Source: Agrobacterium tumefaciens
GTDB taxonomy: Bacteria > Pseudomonadota > Alphaproteobacteria > Rhizobiales > Rhizobiaceae
DNA length: 64,000 nt
Direction: 5' to 3'
NCBI GenBank assembly: GCA_017744915.1
Contig: JAGIAH010000001.1
Location: 496,001-560,000 of the forward strand
Positions 59,206-64,000 of the stretch are shown here, one piece after another. The translations under genes were made by a program, and so were the position numbers. How positions within the stretch are numbered: the first letter of the stretch is position 1; the number at the start of each line of letters is the position of its first letter. The notes beneath the pieces are model-generated. The model was given only the letters and a program-made list of their open reading frames with translations, was not told the origin of the DNA and made no database searches.

Positions 59206-60048
59206 CTACATGCCTTTCGGCACCAGTATCTGCGGTTGGCGGGGAAGGTTTCTCATCGAAACCCGGATCACCGGATCGCCGGCATAGGCAATCCGGAAAC
59301 TCTCACCGAACATCGTCAGAAACTGTTCGAGCGGCGGTCCGGTGCGATGCATCGGCAGGATCAGCGCTGAGCGCAGGCGCTTGACCACCCGGCTCATGCT
59401 GTCGGCCCCCATGGTCAGGCCGCCATCCACCGGCACCATCAGCACATCCAGGCGCCCGATCTCGGCATAATGTGTATCCGTCAGCTCGTGATGCAGATGG
59501 CCGAGGTGACCGATGCAGAGGCCCGCAACTTCGAAGATGAAGATGGAATTGCCGTTTTCCTGAAAGGATTCGTAGTCGCCCCAGCGGTTGCGAATGTCGG
59601 TCGCGACGTTGCGGATATAGACGTCACCCACCAGCACCTTGTGATCGGCCTTTTCTCCCGGCGTGTCGTTCCAGCCATGCAGGACATATTGAATGGCCGG
59701 GTCCGGATTGAGGGTGAAATGGGTGGAGTGGGCCCGGTTCATCGTCACCACCGTCGGCGTGACGGGCGGACGGTAGACGCCATTATAGTCGGTAGCGATC
59801 GTCACGCCACCGGGGCTTTCGATCAGATAGGTGGAATGGCCGATGAAGCTGATCTTCACCTCTTCCTTCGCCGCCGCCTGGGCAAGCTGGACACCGGGCT
59901 GATTGAAGCTCGCGAACGTGACACCGGGAATATTGCGGGCAATCGCCTGGCACTGGCTGACGGGAGGCCGGCTTGCCGTCTGGGAAAAGGCGGCTCCCGC
60001 ACAGGCGATCAGCCCTGTCATTGCAAGCATTAGCACGCGCAGCATCAT
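59206..60048 (-). CDS. Metallo-beta-lactamase-fold exported protein
   Basis: A 280-residue protein with a signal peptide (MLRVLMLAMTGLIACAGAAF). The fold is seen in VKISFIGHSTYLIESPGGVTIATDYNG (UlaG-like), with metal-ligand candidates in TMNRAHSTHF, GHLGHLHHEL and LPMHRTG. The canonical HxHxDH is replaced by NRAHSTH, so this is an atypical member. The substrate is unknown. Transcribed alone between the PPOX-like gene (convergent) and the YmdB-like gene. Confidence 0.85.
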   Translation of the reverse strand: MMLRVLMLAMTGLIACAGAAFSQTASRPPVSQCQAIARNIPGVTFASFNQPGVQLAQAAAKEEVKISFIGHSTYLIESPGGVTIATDYNGVYRPPVTPTVVTMNRAHSTHFTLNPDPAIQYVLHGWNDTPGEKADHKVLVGDVYIRNVATDIRNRWGDYESFQENGNSIFIFEVAGLCIGHLGHLHHELTDTHYAEIGRLDVLMVPVDGGLTMGADSMSRVVKRLRSALILPMHRTGPPLEQFLTMFGESFRIAYAGDPVIRVSMRNLPRQPQILVPKGM

Positions 60049-60164
60049 GCCACTCCCCTGAACTTGCGAAGGTTGAGAGGATGGGGCAGGTTTTGCGGGG
60101 CGTCCAGTTACAAGAACGACGGAAGGCTCACACTCTCGTCATTGTGAACGCTTCCGGCAGACGT

Positions 60165-60989
60165 TCAGGCCCAGAAGGAGGGCAATGTTTCGGAAAGCCG
60201 CGGGCCGATGCGCAGCGGCGCGATCTTTTCGGCAAGTCCGGTGCGATCGGAGATTTCAACGCCAACGCCGCAGATCGTCGCCGGCCCGCTTGCGGCCTCG
60301 AAACGGCCCTTCGGCATTTTGGAAATGAAGCGATTGATCGGCTCTTCCTTCTCCATGCCAAGCGAGCTGTCATAGTCACCGCACATGCCGGCATCAGACA
60401 TATAGGCCGTGCCGCCGTTGAGGATTTGCGCATCCGCCGTCGGAACATGGGTGTGGGTGCCGACGACGAAGCTCGCGCGGCCGTCGACGAAATGGCCGAA
60501 ACACTGTTTCTCGCTGGTCGCCTCGGCGTGGAAGTCGAAGATGATGGCGTCAGCCTGTTCCTTCAGCGGACAGGCGGCAAGAATGTTTTCCGCCGACTTG
60601 AAGGGATCGTCCAGTTCCGGGTGCATGAACACCCGGCCCATGATGTTGGCGACGAGGATACGCGCGCCGTTGCGGGCATAAAAAATGCCCGAGCCCTTGC
60701 CCGGCGTGCCGTCCGGATAATTGGCGGGCCGCAGGAACTGGTCGTGCCGCTCGCAGAAAGAAACGGCCTCCTTCTGATCCCAGACATGGTTTCCGGTCGT
60801 CACCACATCGGCGCCGGCATTGATGGTCTCGAGATAGATATCCTCGGTGATGCCGAAACCGCCGGCGGCGTTTTCACCGTTGACGATGACAAAATCGAGC
60901 TTCAGATCGGAAATCAGCCCCGGCAATCGCTCCCAGACCGCCGTGCGTCCGGTCTTGCCAACCATATCTCCGAGAAAAAGAAGCCTCAT
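60165..60989 (-). CDS. YmdB-like metallophosphoesterase (TIGR00282 family)
   Basis: A 274-residue protein starting MRLLFLGDMVGKTGR. Binuclear metal residues are in GDMVG, VNGENAAGG, TTGNHVWD, FDFHAEATSEK and GTHTHVPTADA. Members hydrolyse 2',3'-cyclic nucleotides and affect biofilm choice in Bacillus. It lies about 74 bases downstream of the cyclo-ligase gene on the same strand, the usual arrangement in Alphaproteobacteria. Confidence 0.93.
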   Translation of the reverse strand: MRLLFLGDMVGKTGRTAVWERLPGLISDLKLDFVIVNGENAAGGFGITEDIYLETINAGADVVTTGNHVWDQKEAVSFCERHDQFLRPANYPDGTPGKGSGIFYARNGARILVANIMGRVFMHPELDDPFKSAENILAACPLKEQADAIIFDFHAEATSEKQCFGHFVDGRASFVVGTHTHVPTADAQILNGGTAYMSDAGMCGDYDSSLGMEKEEPINRFISKMPKGRFEAASGPATICGVGVEISDRTGLAEKIAPLRIGPRLSETLPSFWA

Positions 60990-61062
60990 TCACCCGCCCC
61001 GATCTTGCGCATGTTGTTTGAATTCCGCTCCCTCTAACGGGTAAGCGGTCATTTAAAAAGTG

Positions 61063-61683
61063 CTAAAGCGCCTTTTGCCCATTGTCCGGCATCGATGGCG
61101 GCCTGGAAAACCAGCGCAGACCGCTCTCCGTCAGGACGGCGTGCAGCGGCACGTCATGCGGCTCGGCCGGCACCGAGGGCACCTCCTGACAATCGAAGGC
61201 GATGCCGATGAGAACGGGCTGTCGACCTTTGTCATGCAATCGCGCGATGGCGCGGTCATAGTGCCCCGCACCATAACCGATACGGCGGCCCTCCGCGTCA
61301 AATGCGGCAAGCGGCACAAGCAGTATATCCGGGTCGAGAACCTCAGCCTCTTCTCCCGGCCCCATCGTTCCGAAACCGGTCTTGACGAGGGGCGCATCCG
61401 CGGCAAACGCCCGGAACACGATGGTTTCGCGTGTCAGCACCACCGGCAGGACAAGGCGCCCGTCCTTGTGGCGCAGGACATCCATCAACGGACGCGTATC
61501 AACTTCGGTGCGGATGGGCATGAAACCGGAAACAATGGTTCCCGGCTCGAAATTTATGCCGGAAACCGCATAGGCCGCGACGGCCAGACTTCTTTGCCGG
61601 CGATCCGCCTCGCTCAAGGCGTCGCGCGCGGCAAGCCGCTCACCGCGCAGTCTGGCCTTTTCCGCAACATCGCCCGACATCAT
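61063..61683 (-). CDS. 5-formyltetrahydrofolate cyclo-ligase
   Basis: A 206-residue protein (YgfA family) that converts 5-formyl-THF to 5,10-methenyl-THF with ATP. Marks are ALSEADRRQRSLA, SGFMPIRTEVDTRPLM, and the ATP-binding PLAAFDAEGRRIGYGAGHYDRA. Its start overlaps the stop of the CorC-like gene by four bases (ATGA); a second ATG follows directly and either could be used. In E. coli the gene follows the 6S RNA gene; here a membrane protein gene is inserted between them. Confidence 0.94.
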   Translation of the reverse strand: MMSGDVAEKARLRGERLAARDALSEADRRQRSLAVAAYAVSGINFEPGTIVSGFMPIRTEVDTRPLMDVLRHKDGRLVLPVVLTRETIVFRAFAADAPLVKTGFGTMGPGEEAEVLDPDILLVPLAAFDAEGRRIGYGAGHYDRAIARLHDKGRQPVLIGIAFDCQEVPSVPAEPHDVPLHAVLTESGLRWFSRPPSMPDNGQKAL

Positions 61684-62957
61684 GCAGCCCGGCTCACAAG
61701 AACCTTGTCGATGCGGTGACCATCCAGATCAATGACCTCGAAACGCCAACCGTTGCGGGTCACATGTTCGCCCAGTTCCGGCAGGCGGCGGAACTCGTCC
61801 AGCACCAGACCCGCGACGGTTTCGAATTCGGCATCCTCGTCGATCTGGAAACCCATGCGATAAGCGAATTCGTCGGCGGGCATCCAGCCGGCGACGAGGA
61901 ACGAACCGTCCTCACGCTCGACCATGGCCGGCTCCTCGTCATCTTCTTCCTGGAAAGCGCCGGTAATGGCCTCCAGTACGTCGCCGGAGCTGACGATACC
62001 TTCGAAATGGCCATATTCGTCATAGACCAGCACCATATGCACGGTGGAACGGCGCAGCGACTGGATGACATCCACCGCGCTCGTCAGGTCGGAAACCACC
62101 GGAACCTCGCGCAGAAGCTCGCGAATATTGAGGTCCTTGCCGGACGCCAGCGCATCGAAGGCATCCTTGGCGAAAAGCACGCCCAAAATTTCGTCGGAGG
62201 CGCCGTTGCGCACCGGCAGGCGCGAACGCTGCGTCTGGCGAAGCTGCTCGCGGATCTCCTCGGCGCTGTCTTCGATATCGACCACTTCCACATCGCGGCG
62301 CGGCGTCATCAGGCCGCGGGCATTGCGGTCGGCAAGGCGCATGACGCTGGTGATCATCGCCGATTCCTCGGTCTCGATCACGCCGGCGCTATGGGCTTCG
62401 GCCAGAACCGTGCGGATTTCATCATCGGTGACCGACGCGTTGGACTCGCCGCTATGGCCAAGAAGCGCCAGGACGGCCTTGCCGGACCTGTCGAGCAGCC
62501 AGACGAGCGGCGCACCGATCTTGGACAGCAGCGTCATGGTGGGCGCAACGCGGGCCGCGACCTTTTCCGGGTCGCGCAGCGCGATCTGCTTGGGCACCAG
62601 TTCGCCGACGATCAGCGACAGATAGGTGATGGCGACGACCACCGAGCCGACGCCGAGCGCATCGGCCGCACGGTCGGGCACGCCCTGCTCGGCAAGCCAG
62701 GTCGTGAAGCGGGCGCCGAGCGTGGCGCCCGAAAAGGCGCCCGAAAGGATGCCGACCAGCGTGATGCCGATCTGCACCGTGGAAAGAAAACGTCCGGGAT
62801 TTTCGGAAAGGCTGAGCGCCAGCGTGGCGCCCCTGCTGCCCTGCGCGGCAAGCACCTTGAGCCTCGCCGGTCTGGAGGAGACAACGGCAAGCTCGGACAT
62901 GGCAAGCACACCGTTCAATACGGTGAGCAGGACCACGATCATAATTTCAGTAAACAA
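61680..62957 (-). CDS. CBS-domain membrane protein of the hemolysin/CorC family
   Basis: A 425-residue protein with an N-terminal DUF21/CNNM membrane domain (MIVVLLTVLNGVLAMSELAVVSS; VGSVVVAITYLSLIVGELVPKQIAL), two CBS domains (MTPRRDVEVVDI; HMVLVYDEYGHFEGIVS) and a CorC_HlyC C-terminal domain. Family members act in magnesium/cobalt efflux or resistance. The start is a TTG at 62957 (LFTEIMIVV read as Met) with weak ribosome-binding bases; ATG 62942 is the alternative. The CBS domains suggest nucleotide sensing. Confidence 0.92.
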   Translation of the reverse strand: MFTEIMIVVLLTVLNGVLAMSELAVVSSRPARLKVLAAQGSRGATLALSLSENPGRFLSTVQIGITLVGILSGAFSGATLGARFTTWLAEQGVPDRAADALGVGSVVVAITYLSLIVGELVPKQIALRDPEKVAARVAPTMTLLSKIGAPLVWLLDRSGKAVLALLGHSGESNASVTDDEIRTVLAEAHSAGVIETEESAMITSVMRLADRNARGLMTPRRDVEVVDIEDSAEEIREQLRQTQRSRLPVRNGASDEILGVLFAKDAFDALASGKDLNIRELLREVPVVSDLTSAVDVIQSLRRSTVHMVLVYDEYGHFEGIVSSGDVLEAITGAFQEEDDEEPAMVEREDGSFLVAGWMPADEFAYRMGFQIDEDAEFETVAGLVLDEFRRLPELGEHVTRNGWRFEVIDLDGHRIDKVLVSRAA

Positions 62958-63194
62958 GTTTAGCTCTTTGGGCTGTTGAACGGCACGTCGCGGTTTTGGC
63001 CGCAGCGCCCTTTTTTAAAGGGCATGACAGACATACCAATTCGGATAATAGGCAATTGTTCCGCCATTGCAATGACGGCAGTATAAAAAAGCCGCCTCCG
63101 GCAGCGATGAAAATGACTGTCGACAATATTAAAGGTCAGGAGAAGCATCGGCGGGTGATCCGAAACTTCAAGCGCGATCCACGGCGACCGATGG
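62958..63194. other. Intergenic stretch between the 6S-like RNA and the CorC-like gene
   Basis: About 240 bases with no supported gene. Short open frames on both strands lack motifs and ribosome-binding sites. The part next to 62957 should carry the promoter of the CorC-like gene. Confidence 0.5.
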
Positions 63195-63335
63195 AGATTT
63201 ACGATCCTGGGTGCCTACAAAAGTAGGTGGGCACCGTGTGTCCAGCCCCACGGGACTGGCCAGGGACAGCTCCCTTTGGATCGAGTATGGCCCCAGGGAT
63301 TGTGGTTCCTGTCGGGAAGCGCAGAACGCTAGCAA
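63195..63335 (-). ncRNA. ssrS: Candidate 6S RNA (ssrS), approximate ends
   Basis: About 140 bases between zapA and the CorC/cyclo-ligase genes, the conserved position of 6S RNA. The minus transcript can form a long interrupted hairpin (acaggaaccac... with gtggggctgg; ggcca/tggcc; ggga/tccc at the tip) and a separate 3' hairpin ggtgcccacctac / gtaggcacc. A ctatat -10-like element lies at 63337-63342. 6S RNA binds the housekeeping RNA polymerase. The strand is inferred from synteny with zapA; the ends are estimates. Confidence 0.65.
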
Positions 63336-63409
63336 GATATAGGACGGATTGGAGAAAACCGCCAGAGGGCGCGGCGCGAAATTTTGCCGCCGCAGAACCC
63401 TGCAGGCAA

Positions 63410-63787
63410 TCAATGCGCCGCGGGCTTCGGCCGCGCCAGCAGTTTTTCGGTAATGCCGTTCAGCCGGTCGGCCAGATCGCCGATGGCGAGCGCCACCATC
63501 TCGTCCGATTTCGCCTTGTACTCGGCCATGCCGTCGCGATTGTGGGAAAGGGCAGCAACCTCGCCTTCCAGTTTCTCGATCTTGCGATTGAGTTCGGAAA
63601 GCTCGTCCATCACCATGATGCCGGCCATGACGGTGAGCCTCAGATCGCCGATTTCGCCGAACTGGCTCTTGAGATGCCCGACATAACGATCAAAACGGGT
63701 GGCGAGATCGGTCAGGTGGTCTTCCTGCCCCGCCTCGCACGCCATGCGATAGGCCTTGCCGTCGATCATAACAGTGACTTGCGCCAT
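63410..63787 (-). CDS. zapA: Cell division protein ZapA
   Basis: A 125-residue FtsZ-ring regulator. MAQVTVMIDGKAYRMACEAGQEDHL is the globular head, and a coiled coil follows (VMDELSELNRKIEKLEGEVAAL). It cross-links FtsZ protofilaments at midcell. It is ten bases from the DUF4164-like gene, so they are coupled, and lies just upstream of the 6S-like RNA. Confidence 0.93.
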   Translation of the reverse strand: MAQVTVMIDGKAYRMACEAGQEDHLTDLATRFDRYVGHLKSQFGEIGDLRLTVMAGIMVMDELSELNRKIEKLEGEVAALSHNRDGMAEYKAKSDEMVALAIGDLADRLNGITEKLLARPKPAAH

Positions 63788-63797
63788 GAAACCGCTC

Positions 63798-64000
63798 CTA
63801 TCGATCCAGCACCGCGCGGATCGTCTCCATCGCCGTCACCAGCCGGCGGGAAACCTCGCGATTGACTTCCTCAAGACGGTTGGCGCGAAATTCGGCCTGA
63901 TCCAGCTCGTGCGCGAGCCTTGCGCGGTCGACATGGACCCGCTTGACCTCGTTATCGATCTCGCCCGTCTCCCTTTGCCGCTCGATACGCATATCGATGG
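63798..64000 (-). CDS. Small coiled-coil protein (DUF4164-like), partial (5' end outside window)
   Basis: The frame is open to the right edge, so the N-terminus is missing. The visible part is a charged heptad-type helix: IDMRIERQRETGEIDNEV, ARLAHELDQAEFRANRLEEV, RRLVTAMETIRAVLDR. This resembles the DUF4164 proteins found next to zapA in Rhizobiales. An internal ATG at 63992 would give only 64 residues and is unlikely to be the true start. Probably a partner or paralogue of ZapA in cell division, which is inference. Confidence 0.75.
   Translation of the reverse strand, partial: IDMRIERQRETGEIDNEVKRVHVDRARLAHELDQAEFRANRLEEVNREVSRRLVTAMETIRAVLDR

Overview
The window reads as chromosomal DNA of an Agrobacterium/Rhizobium-type alphaproteobacterium. 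The evidence is gene content and order (cobS-cobT with a DnaJ-like neighbour, aroK-aroB, ruvCAB next to tolQRAB-pal, ftsH-glmM, opgC, Omp25-like porin, zapA with a 6S-like RNA), high-GC codon usage, and a tRNA-Arg(CCU) gene interrupted by a small group I intron, an arrangement known from Agrobacterium. It is a gene-dense, mostly core region. I found no CRISPR array, intact prophage or intact insertion sequence.

Layout. 1-4.6 kb (minus): DnaJ-like protein, CobS, CobT (cobaltochelatase subunits) and a partial phytase-like esterase. 4.7-11.6 kb: bolA and a P-loop kinase (plus); aroK-aroB (minus); a 57-residue membrane protein translationally coupled to xerD, then accA, a lipoprotein L,D-transpeptidase and a TusA-like protein (plus). 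11.6-15.6 kb: an inverted repeat element, a COG0523 (CobW/YciC) GTPase preceded by a Zur-box-like site, a D,D-carboxypeptidase and an M20 amidohydrolase. 15.7-17.1 kb: the intron-split tRNA-Arg, then an AT-rich gap and an orphan lipoprotein gene that looks acquired. 17.1-27.3 kb (minus): PAN-alpha-2-macroglobulin plus PbpC, a Trm112-like protein, a LON-domain protein, a thioredoxin/TPR co-chaperone and a ProX editing protein. 27.4-29.8 kb: tRNA-Gly, a glutathione transferase, a small Tyr/Arg-rich lipoprotein, two eroded serine-recombinase fragments and tRNA-Met, which I read as an old integration zone.

29.9-38.2 kb (minus): mnmA, opgC, a Tim44-domain protein, serA, serC with a structured leader, and an outer-membrane beta-barrel protein. 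38.4-53.9 kb (minus) is one long co-oriented cell-envelope and DNA-repair block, read in transcription order as ruvC, ruvA, ruvB, dinB-like, two tandem Nudix genes, ybgC, tolQ, tolR, tolA, tolB, pal, cpoB, tilS, ftsH, glmM. The dinB-Nudix-Nudix-ybgC genes are joined by 4-base ATGA overlaps. 54.2-59.2 kb: a chemotaxis receptor and a luciferase-like flavin monooxygenase (plus), yebC (minus), a pyridoxamine-oxidase-like stress protein (plus). 59.2-64 kb (minus): a metallo-beta-lactamase-fold protein, a YmdB-like phosphodiesterase, 5-formyl-THF cyclo-ligase, a CBS/CorC-domain membrane protein, a candidate 6S RNA, zapA and a partial coiled-coil gene (DUF4164-like).

I did not find a clearly new multi-gene defence or biosynthetic system. 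The strongest non-routine signals are the group I intron, the AT-rich patch beside it, the serC leader whose second hairpin covers the ribosome-binding site, the recombinase remnants, the Zur-like site at the CobW-family gene, and the tandem Nudix/DinB cassette wedged between ruvCAB and tol. All family assignments come from reading the sequence and remembered family motifs. No database search was run.
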